NCBI RefSeq assembly: GCF_011759605.1
Contig: NZ_JAAOYX010000001.1
Location: 1,674,001-1,738,000 of the forward strand
Direction of reading: 5' to 3'
DNA: 64,000 nucleotides
From: Luteibacter sp. SG786
GTDB taxonomy: Bacteria > Pseudomonadota > Gammaproteobacteria > Xanthomonadales > Rhodanobacteraceae
The notes beneath the pieces were generated by a model. It ran no database searches. It was not told the origin of the DNA and saw nothing but the letters and a program-made list of their open reading frames with translations. A program made the position numbers and the translations under genes. Shown here piece after piece: positions 51,801 through 60,900 of this stretch (position 1 is its first letter; the number at the start of each line of letters is the position of its first letter).

Positions 51801-52644
51801 TGCCCTGCAGCGCGAGGCCGAGGGAATCGAGCGCGCCCTCGCCGAGCAGGGGCGTGGGATCGAAGCGGGGCGCGTCGATCTTCGCGTTCCAGGCGTAGTC
51901 GCCGCTCTGCACCAGGTTCGCGTCCACCTGAGCCACGAAGGGCAGGGTGAGCTTGACGACGGTATGTGCCTTCGCGCCGTCGCTGTGCGCTTCGATGTCG
52001 CCTGCGTAGTCCACGTCGCCGACTTTCCAGCGGAAGGCGGCCTTGCCGTCCCCGCGGTAGCCCTTGCCGACGGCAAGCGTGCCACCGAGGTCTGCCTGTC
52101 CGTCCGGTGCGCGAAGTGCCAGCGATTTCACCACGATGCCGTCGCTGGTCCACGAGCCGGCAAGGTCGAGCGAGTTCGACTCGAACAAGGGCTTGCCGTC
52201 CTGCACGACGCGAACGTGGCCGACCTTCACCGCGTCGAGCACGATATCGAGCGGCGGTTCGAGCGTGAACGGTTCCGATGGTTGCGTTTCCGGCCCGGGA
52301 GGGCCGAGGACCACGTCGATGCCGTCGGCGGAGAGGTTGTACACGTGCGCGCGCTTGCGCAGCAGCGAGGCAAGCGAGAAGTCGACACGCGCCGTGGCGA
52401 CGCGCACGTCCATGCCCTTGCCGTCCTTGTAGCGGATGCCCGTGAGGTCGAGCGGCCCGGCCAGCCGGCCTTCCGCATGCGCCACGGTGAGCGCGTTGGC
52501 GGTGAAGCCCTGCGCGCGAGCCAGGGCGAAGCGCAGCCCCGACGCCGTGCCCAGGAGCCACGCCAGGAAGAGCGCGATCCCAAGCAGAAGAATGCCCAAG
52601 GCCATGCCGACGCGGATCGTCCATTTCATGCCGTTACTGCTCAT
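48883..52644 (-). CDS. tamB: TamB, inner-membrane part of the translocation and assembly module
   Basis: 1253 residues. One N-terminal membrane anchor (VGMALGILLLGIALFLAWLL, about 12-31), then a very long beta-rich periplasmic domain of repeated short strands, ending in the DUF490/TamB domain (GRPILTVFSNPVMEQSDALS, YLVTGKPLSQVKGGEG, then FGIDGRITGQLDVRERPGRA earlier). TamB spans the periplasm and supports outer-membrane protein and lipid traffic with TamA. Start overlaps the tamA stop (ATGA). Long open frames on the opposite strand are shadows. Confidence 0.95.
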   Translation of the reverse strand: MSSNGMKWTIRVGMALGILLLGIALFLAWLLGTASGLRFALARAQGFTANALTVAHAEGRLAGPLDLTGIRYKDGKGMDVRVATARVDFSLASLLRKRAHVYNLSADGIDVVLGPPGPETQPSEPFTLEPPLDIVLDAVKVGHVRVVQDGKPLFESNSLDLAGSWTSDGIVVKSLALRAPDGQADLGGTLAVGKGYRGDGKAAFRWKVGDVDYAGDIEAHSDGAKAHTVVKLTLPFVAQVDANLVQSGDYAWNAKIDAPRFDPTPLLGEGALDSLGLALQGSGDRYGARLSGNVDLNDYRVRLSPVDAAFDHEYKHLTLRELTVGSPQVKGSLTAKGTVDIAAQPVSADLALAWKDVLVPANIAGQDLASTGKLVFKGSAEAYHAEGDVDIGPPGKTGKFALDVDGKPDLITLHNVQLKQPKGNLAAEGVLTLQPALAWTLNVKGSQFDPGQLLADWNGALNIDLTTEGRMEHDEPLGTLDLRKLDGNLRQRPVRGSGKLTLKPHEVINGQLDLASGGSTIRLDARGDTSNDATLKLAIASLGDWLPDAGGRVTGDITAKGNLPKLAVKANLRGSAIVYADQKIDALTVDADIPDISTPGGKLDVVGNRVVSGGLVFNRVVIAANGDEQRHQLSVDAKGQPLSADLRLSGSMKNGAWNGTLSALDIDYQGIPPWRLQNSSQLAWNDGALSVGDLCLTAGDPVLCVAAKQDKAGNLDASYRLRRVPLALLMTVAEASNSPMRAEGIIEGDGSVRRTAAGALSGQANITSAHGSVAYADRMDRPLVVYDNLSANAQLSPANQRVTLRASLNDGGTLDGNVSVSGAQQALGGNVSLHLKNLSVIELFTAELAEVKGALDANFNLGGTVAAPAVTGQAVVAGFAAEVPSAGLKLKDGRISIDTADAKNYLVAGTVRSGEGTLSIKGNAALGTGAQMRLGIEGSKFTAVDIPAAKAVISPNLTIMQDAKGMTIGGKLDVDMADVNVEKLPGAGATRASPDVVVVDDKQREAAEESAPISADIRVDLGNKVHLVGFGIDGRITGQLDVRERPGRATTGQGQIGVDGTYKAYGQDLRIEQGQLLFASTPIDNPGINIRAARTLNPNATIDEGQKVGLYVSGTARRPILTVFSNPVMEQSDALSYLVTGKPLSQVKGGEGNMVGAAAQALGSAAGDLLAKSVGSKIGVDDIGVSNNDALGGTSAFTVGKYLSPRLYLSYGVGLFDPGQVITLRYLLSRRWNFEAQNATDFSRASLNYRLER

Positions 52645-54407
52645 AGGTCGGGCCCGATGACGACATGGAGGTGGATGCCGTGCTCGTTCTTGTCGCCGAC
52701 GGGCACCGCCACGTCGACGCGAATCATGCCCACCGGCGAAAGCCAGCGTACGCCCAGGCCCGCGCCCACGCGGGGACTGTAATCGGTGCCGGTGAACGCG
52801 TTACCGGCATCCACGAAGGCAGCCATGCCCCAGTTGCGGGTGAAGTAGTGCTCCACCTCGGTGCTGCCGACGAGCAGACCCTCGCCGCCGATCACCCGGC
52901 CGTACACATTGCGTGGCCCGATGCTCTCGAAGTCGTAACCGCGCACGGAGCGGTCGCCGCCGGCGAAGAAGCGCAGTTGCGGCGGCAGCGCGCTGAAGTC
53001 GTTTGTCCAGATCTTGCCCGCGCTGCCGCGCAGGATCAGGCGGTTGCTGCCCCAGAACGAGCGAATCCATTTCACGTCGCCGATGAGCTGCGAGAAGCTC
53101 GCATCGGAGAGGAGGGGCCCCGCCGTCGTACGACCCGTGAGCGTGAGCGACCAGCCCCTGCGTACGAACGTGGGGTTGTCGCCGCTTTTCCGCGCCAGCG
53201 TGATTTCCGGATAGAGCAGCGTGCTGCGTCCGCGCTCCAGCCCTTCGGCGTTATCGCCTTCGCCGCCGCGCTTGCCCACCGTGAAGGTGCCGGACAGCGC
53301 ATTGATGCCGATGGTGCGTTGCCAGCCATGCCACAGCCGCGTCTCGTTGGCGACGAGCTGCAGGGTGCGCGACTTGGACGTGACTGTATTGGCGTCGCGG
53401 AAGTTCGCGCCGAAGTTGAAGCTGCGCTGGTTCGGCCCCGGCATGGGAATCTGGTACAGCGTGGACAGCGTCTTCAGGCGTTGCGCCGCCACCAGTTCGT
53501 TCTTCCACTTGTGGCCGCGGTCGTTGACCCAGCGTTTTTCGATGCCGCCACGCAGGCCGGCACCGGTGTCGGTGCCGAAGAAGGGGCCACCGGTGTAGAT
53601 CGTGCGTTTCGCCGGCGCCAGTTCCACATCGATGTCGATCGTGCCTTCCTTCGCGTTGTCGGTGTCGGGGATGACGTTGACCACGGCGAAGTAGTCGGCG
53701 CCATTCAACGCCTGCTGCAGTTCCAGCAGCTGGCCTTGCGAGAAATAGTCGCCGCTCTTGAAAGGCACGTAGCGGTCGAGGAAGCCGTCGCGGAACTGGG
53801 AGTTCTTGAAGCGTACATGCCCGTAGCGATAGCGTTGGCCCGCCTCCCATTTCAGTTTCACCGCCGCGCTGCGTTCCGCGCGGTTCACTTCCACGGTGTG
53901 CGTGACCAGGCGTGCGTCGAGGAATCCTGTGGCGGTAAGGGCGCCACTCACGGCGTCGCGCGCGGTGTCATACGCGCCGTCGTTCATCGGCTTGTCTTTC
54001 AGGTTCTCCACGCCGCGGATCGTGCGGCGCACGGCAGGCACCTTGGCGGCGTCGTCGGTCACTTCGACCTGCACCGACGTCACCTTCACGGGAATGCCCG
54101 GCACCACGTGCAAGGTCACTTCCCAGTTGGTGCCGACCTGCTTCATGTCGCCCGTGGCGGTGGCTTCGTAGTAGCCGTAGGGCCGCAGCGCGGATTGCAC
54201 CTCGTCGGGTGCCTTTTCATAGAGGCGGCGAACCTGTGCGGCCGTGACGTCCCGCTGTGCGTACTGGCCCAGTTCCACACCGGCGACGACCGCGTTCCTC
54301 AGGTTCTCGTCCACGCCATCGACACGCAGCACGATGCCCGCGTGGGCGATCGAGGGAAGGAGGAACCACGGCAGAAGCAGCAGTCCATGGCGTCTGAGTC
54401 GGCGCAT
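52641..54407 (-). CDS. tamA: TamA, outer-membrane Omp85 protein
   Basis: 588 residues from the ATG giving signal peptide MRRLRRHGLLLLPWFLLPSI, cleaved after AHA; AGGA lies before it. A longer start 27 bases upstream would add nine residues before the signal. POTRA domains cover about 25-260 (KVTSVQVEVTDDAAKVPAVR), and an Omp85 barrel follows (ERSVRGYDFE-like: FFAGGDRSVRGYDFESIGPR; GEGLLVGSTEVEHYF). The end HVVIGPDL matches TamA's GPEL tail. Operon with tamB. Confidence 0.95.
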   Translation of the reverse strand: MRRLRRHGLLLLPWFLLPSIAHAGIVLRVDGVDENLRNAVVAGVELGQYAQRDVTAAQVRRLYEKAPDEVQSALRPYGYYEATATGDMKQVGTNWEVTLHVVPGIPVKVTSVQVEVTDDAAKVPAVRRTIRGVENLKDKPMNDGAYDTARDAVSGALTATGFLDARLVTHTVEVNRAERSAAVKLKWEAGQRYRYGHVRFKNSQFRDGFLDRYVPFKSGDYFSQGQLLELQQALNGADYFAVVNVIPDTDNAKEGTIDIDVELAPAKRTIYTGGPFFGTDTGAGLRGGIEKRWVNDRGHKWKNELVAAQRLKTLSTLYQIPMPGPNQRSFNFGANFRDANTVTSKSRTLQLVANETRLWHGWQRTIGINALSGTFTVGKRGGEGDNAEGLERGRSTLLYPEITLARKSGDNPTFVRRGWSLTLTGRTTAGPLLSDASFSQLIGDVKWIRSFWGSNRLILRGSAGKIWTNDFSALPPQLRFFAGGDRSVRGYDFESIGPRNVYGRVIGGEGLLVGSTEVEHYFTRNWGMAAFVDAGNAFTGTDYSPRVGAGLGVRWLSPVGMIRVDVAVPVGDKNEHGIHLHVVIGPDL

Positions 54408-54547
54408 GAGCGTCCTGTTCCGTTCGTCATCCAAGGCCGGACGGAAGGCGTAGACAGCCTCACGCGTCAGGTCTTGGCTAACTTACCGCGCGCGGCGCGG
54501 AAGGTCGATACACGAATGTGAACGACCAGCCAGCTTCGTACCTACGT

Positions 54548-57148
54548 TCAGCCTGCCTCGTCGCCGGAGCGGTGCGCGATCCAGGCGCCAATCAGAGCAG
54601 AGACGTACGGAATCGACTGCGCCGCGAGGATGAACATCCACAGTTCGCTCTCGACGTAGCTCGTGCCGTAGTGCAGCGCCATGCCCACGATGGCACAGAG
54701 CAGCGCGATGGCCATGAGACCTTCCTCACGCACGGGCGCGAACGCGGCGAAACTGCTGCCGCCCATGCGGCGACTCTTGGCCGTCACCACGAACGCCGTC
54801 TTTTCCCGGGTCAGGCCGTGCAGGATGCCGCGCGCGATGGCGTGGGAAAGCCCCATGCTGGCCACCGACGCCATGATGGTGTCGTACCAGCCGCATGGAA
54901 CACGCGCCCGGTACAGCACCACGCCGAAGATGGCCTTCGCGAAGAAGAAGCCGATGACGGGAATCAGGAACAGCTGCATGGGCAGGTTGAAATATTCCGG
55001 CGCATAGATCATGCCGGCGGTCCACAGCAGACCCATCATCGTGAAGATGAAGTGCAGGGCGTCGGCGAACCAGCTGAACCAGCCCGTGAGGAAGTGGAAG
55101 CGCTGGCCTGCCGAAAGCGGGCCTTTGCGCGTCATCCAGCTCCAGCGCCCCTTGAGGATCTGCATGGCACCGAACGCCCAGCGGTAGCGCTGGCTCTTGT
55201 ACGCCTTGAAATCGGCCGGGGTGAGTCCCTTGCCCATGAGTTCGTCGACGTAAACCAGTTCGTAGCCCGCATGCATCAGCCGCAGGCCGAGCTCGGCATC
55301 CTCGCAGATGGTCCATTCCGACCAGCCGCCGGTGCCTTCCAGCGCCGACCGCCGCACCATGGTCATGGTGCCGTGCTGGATGATTGCGTTCCGTTCGTTG
55401 CGATGGTGCATGCCGATGCGGAAGAAGCCGTCGTACTCCCAGGCCGTCATGCGGCGGAAGCGATTCTTCTCGAAGTCGCGGTGCGCCTGCGGGCACTGCA
55501 CCACGGCCACCTTCGCATCGTGGAAGTACCCCGTGAGCGCGGAGAGCCAGTCTTCGCGCACCACGTAGTCGGCGTCGATGACCGCCACGACCTCGGCGCG
55601 TTCGTCTGTGGCCGTGAGGCCGAAGTTCAGCGCGCCGGCCTTGTAGCCCGGCCAGGGTTCCAGGTGGAAGAAGCGGAACTTCGGACCCAGCTGCTTGCAG
55701 TATTCCTCCACCGGCTTCCACACCGCCGGGTCCTTGGTGTTGTTGTCCAGCACCAGGACCTCGAAGTTTTCGTAATCGAGGGCCGCCAGCGAGTCCAGGG
55801 TGATCTGCACCATCTCCGGCGGCTCGTTGTGGCACGCCAGGTGGATGGACACGAACGGCTGTTTCTCCACCGGGTCCGGCGGCAACATGCCCGCGTATCG
55901 CACCCAGCTGCGCCGCCAGAGCACCTCGGTGAACTCGAATCCGTTGATCAGCAGGATGCCGAGGATGGCGATCTGCGCAGGGAACAGCAGGATCAGCATC
56001 GCCCAGTCGAAGGGGCCGAGGTAGAAATTGAAGGGCAGGGTGGCCGACCAGACGATCAGGCCGCAGGCGAGCTGGATGAGCGCCATGAAGAACAGGCGGC
56101 CCGTCAGCTTGAAGCGGCTGAAGCGGATGCCGAACCACAGCATGGGGAAGAAGGCCAGCAGCGAGGCGGCGAACGCCTTCCAGGGCCAGCCCACGTCTTC
56201 CGTCACCGGGCCCGTGAAGGGGAACTTCAGCTGGCGATCTGCGTTGAACATGCCCCAGTAGGCACCTGTGCGGCCCTCGCCCAGGTTTTCCTTCCAGGGC
56301 TGGTCGATGGCCTCGAGGACGTAATAGTCGTCGATACCGTTGGCCTTGGCCTGGTTGAAGAAAGTGCGCAGGAAGATCGCCTCGTTCGAGACGCTGGGGT
56401 AGGCGTACTTGTAGCGATCGCCGTTCGAGGGCCAGCCGATCTCGCCGATGGCCACGTGCATGCCGGGGAACTGCGCCTTCAGGGCCTTGTAGCTCTGGAC
56501 GGAGTCGTTGACGCCGGCGCGCGCCTCGATGCCGTTCCAGTAGGGGAACAGGTGGACCGTGATGAAATCGACGTGCTCGGCCAGCTCCGGGTTCTGCAGC
56601 CAGATGTGGAACGGCTCGGCGATGGACACGGGCTGGTGCACGGCGGCGCGCACGCGGTCCAGGTAGGCCATCATCTGTTCGGGCTTCAGGTCTCCGCGGA
56701 AGAGAACCTCGTTACCCACGATCACACGGCTGATGGTCTTCGGGTAGCGGTGGGCCTGCGCGATCAGCGCGGCGATCTCGCGTTCGTTGTTCTCGAGCCG
56801 CGTGTCGATCTGGGCGCCGGCCATCACGTCGAGGCCTTCCTTGTCGGCAAGGCGGATGACCTGGGGGTTCTCCAGGATCGAATAGGTGCGGATGCGCGGC
56901 GAATAGCGCTTGATCAGGCGCAGGTCGCTATCGATCTCCGGATCCGTGGAGACGTCGCCCTTGATCGGGTTCTGGTAGCGCTGGTAGGCGGTGAACGCGA
57001 AACCGGGCACGGGCCCGTGCCAATCGTCCGGGCCGTTGGGCAGGTTGGCGACGAGCCAGAGCCCGAAATTCAGCGCCGCCACGAGGATCGCGAGGATCAA
57101 CGCGGCGAGGATCGGATGGCTTCGTTCGGTCGTGGCGGCAGCGCTCAA
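54548..57148 (-). CDS. ndvB: GH17-GT2 fusion beta-glucan synthase (NdvB-like)
   Basis: 866 residues. After a membrane anchor (LAALILAILVAALNFGLWLV, 14-33) comes a GH17 domain at about 50-310 with acid residues in VIVGNEVLFRGD and VAIGEIGWPSNGDRYK. Membrane helices follow at about 335-410. The GT2 domain (about 430-690) has LDNNTKD, VIDADYVVREDW, CEDAELGLRLMHAGYE and QRYRW, the D,D,D,QxxRW set. More helices close the protein. Pseudomonas NdvB has this layout and makes cyclic beta-1,3-glucans of the periplasm linked to biofilm tolerance. The product here is inferred. Confidence 0.87.
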   Translation of the reverse strand: MSAAATTERSHPILAALILAILVAALNFGLWLVANLPNGPDDWHGPVPGFAFTAYQRYQNPIKGDVSTDPEIDSDLRLIKRYSPRIRTYSILENPQVIRLADKEGLDVMAGAQIDTRLENNEREIAALIAQAHRYPKTISRVIVGNEVLFRGDLKPEQMMAYLDRVRAAVHQPVSIAEPFHIWLQNPELAEHVDFITVHLFPYWNGIEARAGVNDSVQSYKALKAQFPGMHVAIGEIGWPSNGDRYKYAYPSVSNEAIFLRTFFNQAKANGIDDYYVLEAIDQPWKENLGEGRTGAYWGMFNADRQLKFPFTGPVTEDVGWPWKAFAASLLAFFPMLWFGIRFSRFKLTGRLFFMALIQLACGLIVWSATLPFNFYLGPFDWAMLILLFPAQIAILGILLINGFEFTEVLWRRSWVRYAGMLPPDPVEKQPFVSIHLACHNEPPEMVQITLDSLAALDYENFEVLVLDNNTKDPAVWKPVEEYCKQLGPKFRFFHLEPWPGYKAGALNFGLTATDERAEVVAVIDADYVVREDWLSALTGYFHDAKVAVVQCPQAHRDFEKNRFRRMTAWEYDGFFRIGMHHRNERNAIIQHGTMTMVRRSALEGTGGWSEWTICEDAELGLRLMHAGYELVYVDELMGKGLTPADFKAYKSQRYRWAFGAMQILKGRWSWMTRKGPLSAGQRFHFLTGWFSWFADALHFIFTMMGLLWTAGMIYAPEYFNLPMQLFLIPVIGFFFAKAIFGVVLYRARVPCGWYDTIMASVASMGLSHAIARGILHGLTREKTAFVVTAKSRRMGGSSFAAFAPVREEGLMAIALLCAIVGMALHYGTSYVESELWMFILAAQSIPYVSALIGAWIAHRSGDEAG

Positions 57149-57286
57149 AACAGTCCCCGGACCGATCGGCCCCCGAGTGGTATCGATGAGGTAACCCGGG
57201 GAGCTTAACGAACGGGGAGAAACTGCTCAACGCAGACGAGACGGGCCGGTCAGGCTGAACTCAGCGTGGAGGGGGGAAGGGCGCCC

Positions 57287-57370
57287 TATGGGAGCCGCTT
57301 CAGCGGCGATGGCGGCTTGGGCCAACCGACCCGCGGCCGCGGGATCGCCGGCACAGCCGGCTCCCACAGG
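57287..57370. repeat. REP-like inverted repeat between dps and ndvB
   Basis: Left arm TATGGGAGCCGCTTCAGCGG, middle hairpin CCCGCGGCCGCGGG, right arm ATCGCCGGCACAGCCGGCTC ending CCACAGG. Same build as the element at 3876. It starts 7 bases after the dps stop on the minus strand. Confidence 0.85.
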
Positions 57371-57376
57371 AATCGC

Positions 57377-57844
57377 TTATTTCAGGAGCGAACGCAGCAT
57401 CCAGGCCGTCTTCTCGTGATCCTTCAGGCGGCCCGTGACCATGTCCGCGGTGCCCTCGTCACCCACGGCTTCGGCGGCCTTGATGGTGTCGCGCGACGTG
57501 GCGGCGGCGATTTCGTGGCCTTCCACCAGCTGGGCGACCATCTCCTTCCACTCCGGCACGCCCGCTTCTTCCTTGATCGAGGTGAGCTTGGCGAACTGGC
57601 TGTAGGAACCCGGCGCGAAGACGTCCAGGATACGGATGCGCTCGGCCACTTCGTCGGCGGCGAGCCACAGGGCGTTGTACTGGGTCTCGAACATCGTGTG
57701 CAGGCTGTTGAACTGCGGGCCGGTGACGTTCCAGTGGAAGTTGTGCGTCTTCAGGTACAGGGAGTAGGTGTCCGCGAGAAGGCGGGCAAGCTGTTTGGCG
57801 ACGGCTTCCCTGTCTTTCTTGGCGATACCGATGTCGATGGCCAT
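57377..57844 (-). CDS. dps: Dps-family ferritin-like DNA protection protein
   Basis: 155 residues. The ferroxidase region TYSLYLKTHNFHWNVTGPQF, FNSLHTMFETQYNALWLAAD and DEVAERIRILDVFAPG carries the His, Asp/Glu ligands of Dps. Twelve-subunit Dps shells oxidise and store iron and shield DNA in stress. A strong ribosome site (AGGAGA) precedes the ATG. It diverges from hrpA with a 111-base gap. Confidence 0.94.
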   Translation of the reverse strand: MAIDIGIAKKDREAVAKQLARLLADTYSLYLKTHNFHWNVTGPQFNSLHTMFETQYNALWLAADEVAERIRILDVFAPGSYSQFAKLTSIKEEAGVPEWKEMVAQLVEGHEIAAATSRDTIKAAEAVGDEGTADMVTGRLKDHEKTAWMLRSLLK

Positions 57845-57955
57845 GGGGTGTCTCCTGTCTTCTGTCTAGGAATGAAATTCTAACGAGGCGTACGAAGGTC
57901 GTGAAATGGAACCTTCTGATGCCGTCGATAGGCACACGCTATTATTGGGGTCCCC

Positions 57956-60900
57956 ATGAGTACCTCCACAAGCCCCTCGCGACCCGCCGCTCCCGACCCG
58001 CGCCTCCGTGAACTGCGCGACGCACTGGCGCGGGTCGCCAGCCGCGATTTCGGGCGCCTCCTCGGCCGCTGGCGCACGCTATCGCGCAAGCCGGATGCCG
58101 CCAGGCTGGCGACCCTGGCCGCGGACATCGCGGCGTCGGCCGCCCGGCGCGCCGCGCGCGTCGCCGCCAAACCGGTTGTCGCCGTCGATGCCTCATTGCC
58201 CATCGCGGCCCGGGCCGACGACATCGTGAAGCTCATCCGCGAGCACCAGGTGGTGGTGATCGCCGGCGAAACGGGTTCGGGCAAGACCACGCAGCTGCCC
58301 AAGCTCTGTCTGGCGGCAGGGCGCGGCGAGGCGGGCATGATCGGTTGCACCCAGCCGCGCCGCCTCGCCGCGCGTTCGGTGGCCACCCGTGTGGCCGAGG
58401 AACTGGGCACGCCCCTCGGCGAGAAGGTGGGTTTCCAGGTGCGTTTCACCGAGAAGGTGTCCGACCAGGCCCTGGTGAAATTCATGACCGACGGCATCCT
58501 GCTGGCGGAGACCCAGTCCGATCCCTGGCTTTCGTCCTACGACACGATCATCATCGACGAGGCGCACGAACGCAGCCTCAACATCGATTTCCTCCTGGGT
58601 TACCTGAAGCGCCTCGCGGCGCGCCGGCCGGAGCTGAAGATCGTGGTCACGTCGGCCACCATCGACACCGAGCGATTCGCCGCGCATTTCGGCGGAGCGC
58701 CCGTGGTCGCCGTCGAGGGCCGTACGTACCCGGTCGAGGTTCGCTATCGGCCGCCCGGCGAGCGCGTCGAAGGCAACGTCGCCCAGCAGGTGGCGGACAC
58801 CATGGACGAGATCACGCGCGAAGACCCACGCGGCGACGTGCTGGTTTTCCTGCCCGGCGAGCGCGAGATTCGCGACGCGCACCTGCTGCTTTCGCGCCGG
58901 CAGTACCGCGAGACGGAAGTGCTTGCCCTCTACGCGCGTCTGTCGGCGGCCGAACAGGACCGCGTGTTCCGTCCGGGGCCGAAGCGACGCATCGTGCTCG
59001 CCACCAATGTGGCCGAAACCTCCCTTACTGTGCCGCGCATCCGCTACGTGGTCGATTCGGGCACGGCACGCGTGAAGCGCTACAGCCAGCGCAGCCAGCT
59101 CGAACGTCTGCACATCGAGCCGATTTCGCAGGCCGCCGCCAACCAGCGCAAGGGCCGCTGCGGCCGCGTGGGGCCGGGCATCTGCTACCGGCTCTACGAG
59201 GAGTCCGATTTCGCGTTGCGGCCGGAATACACCGATCCCGAACTGCTGCGCTCGTCGCTCGCCAACGTGATCCTGCGCATGCTGGCGCTCGACCTCGGCG
59301 AGGTCGAGGATTTTCCGTTCCTCGAGGCACCGGACCCACGCGTGGTCGCCGACGGATACCGGCGCCTGGCCGAGATCGGCGCCATCGATGACGGGCGCCG
59401 TCTCACGGACATCGGCCGCACCGTCGCGCGGCTGCCCATCGACGTGCAGTTGGCACGCATGCTGGTCGAGGCGCGGCGAATCGGCAGCCTCGGCGAGCTC
59501 ATCACCATCGTCGCCTTCCTCAGCATCCAGGACCCCCGCGAGCGGCCGCCGGATGCCCGCGGGCAGGCCGATGCGGCGCATGCCCAGTTCGCCGACCCGA
59601 AATCCGACTTCGTCGGCGTGCTGAACCTGTGGCGCGCCTATCTCTCGGCGGCGGAAGAGCTCACCTCCTCGAAACTGCGCGACTGGTGCTCGCGGCACTT
59701 CCTCAGCTTCATGCGCATGCGCGAATGGCGCGAACTGCACAGGCAACTGGTGCTCGTGGCGAGGGACATCGGCTGGGAAGCATTCTCCCGCGCCGAAGCG
59801 GCGCCCGCAGGCGCGCGCCCTGCGCGAGACGGCAACGATGCGCTGTTCGAGGCCATCCACCGCAGCCTGCTGGCCGGATTGCCGACCCAGGTCGGGCACA
59901 AGGACGAGAAAGGCGTCTACCGGGGCACCCGCGAGCGACGCTTCCAGGTCTTTCCGGGCTCGGCGCTGGCGAAGGCTCCGCCGGCATGGGTGTTCGCGGC
60001 CCAGATCCTCGATATCGGCGGCCGCATCTGGGCCATGATGTGCGCCCGAGTGGAGCCCGCGTGGATCGAAAGCCAGGCCAGCCATCTCGTCCGCGCCACG
60101 GCGCGTGACGCGCACTGGTCGCGCAAGCGCGGCACCGTGGTGGCCTACGAGCAGGTCACCCTGTTCGGTCTGGTGCTGGTGGAGCGCCGCCCTGTCACGT
60201 TCCAGCGCCAGGACCCGAAGCTGGCCCACGAGATCTTCGTGCGCGAGGCCCTGGTGCGAGCCGATCTCGACAGCCGTGCCGATTTCGTGCGCGCCAATGC
60301 GCGCGTGCTCGAACAGGCGCACGATATCGAGGCCAAGCAACGCCGGGCGGGCCTGCTTCGGTCCGACGAAGACCTTGCCGCGTTCTTCGATGGAAAGCTT
60401 CCCGAGAGCATCGCCGATACCCGGGCCCTGGATGCGTGGTACCGCAAGGCGGCGCCCGCGGAGCAGGCGGCGCTGCGCTGGACGCTGGCGGATGTGATGG
60501 ACACCGGGGCCGGCCTCGATCCCAAGGCCTTCCCCGCCTCGCTCGAGATCGGGCAGCACCGCTACCGCCTCGAATACCGTTTCGTGCCTGGCGACCCCGC
60601 CGACGGCGTCACGATCCACGTGCCGCTGGCCTTCCTCAACGCGCTGCCCGCCGCCCGAGGCGAATGGCTCGTCGGTGGCCTCCTGGCCGACAAGGTGGCC
60701 GAACTCATCCGCGCGTTGCCGAAGGCCCTACGCCGCAACTTCGTACCGGCGCCCGACTTTGCGCGGGCTTTCGTGGAAGCGGAGGCACCGCGCGACCAGC
60801 CCCTCGCGGCCGCGTTGGCTGCGTTCCTGAAGCGCACCACCGGCGTCGACGTGGACGCTGCGGCCTTTGCCGATGCGGAACTGCCAGCACACCTGCTCAT

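Noticed and set aside
54518-57208. 896-codon plus-strand frame opposite the glucan synthase gene
   Set aside because: Antisense shadow. The minus-strand frame has clear GH17 and GT2 motifs; this one has none. The same applies to the long plus-strand frames at 50263-52782 and 52665-54521.
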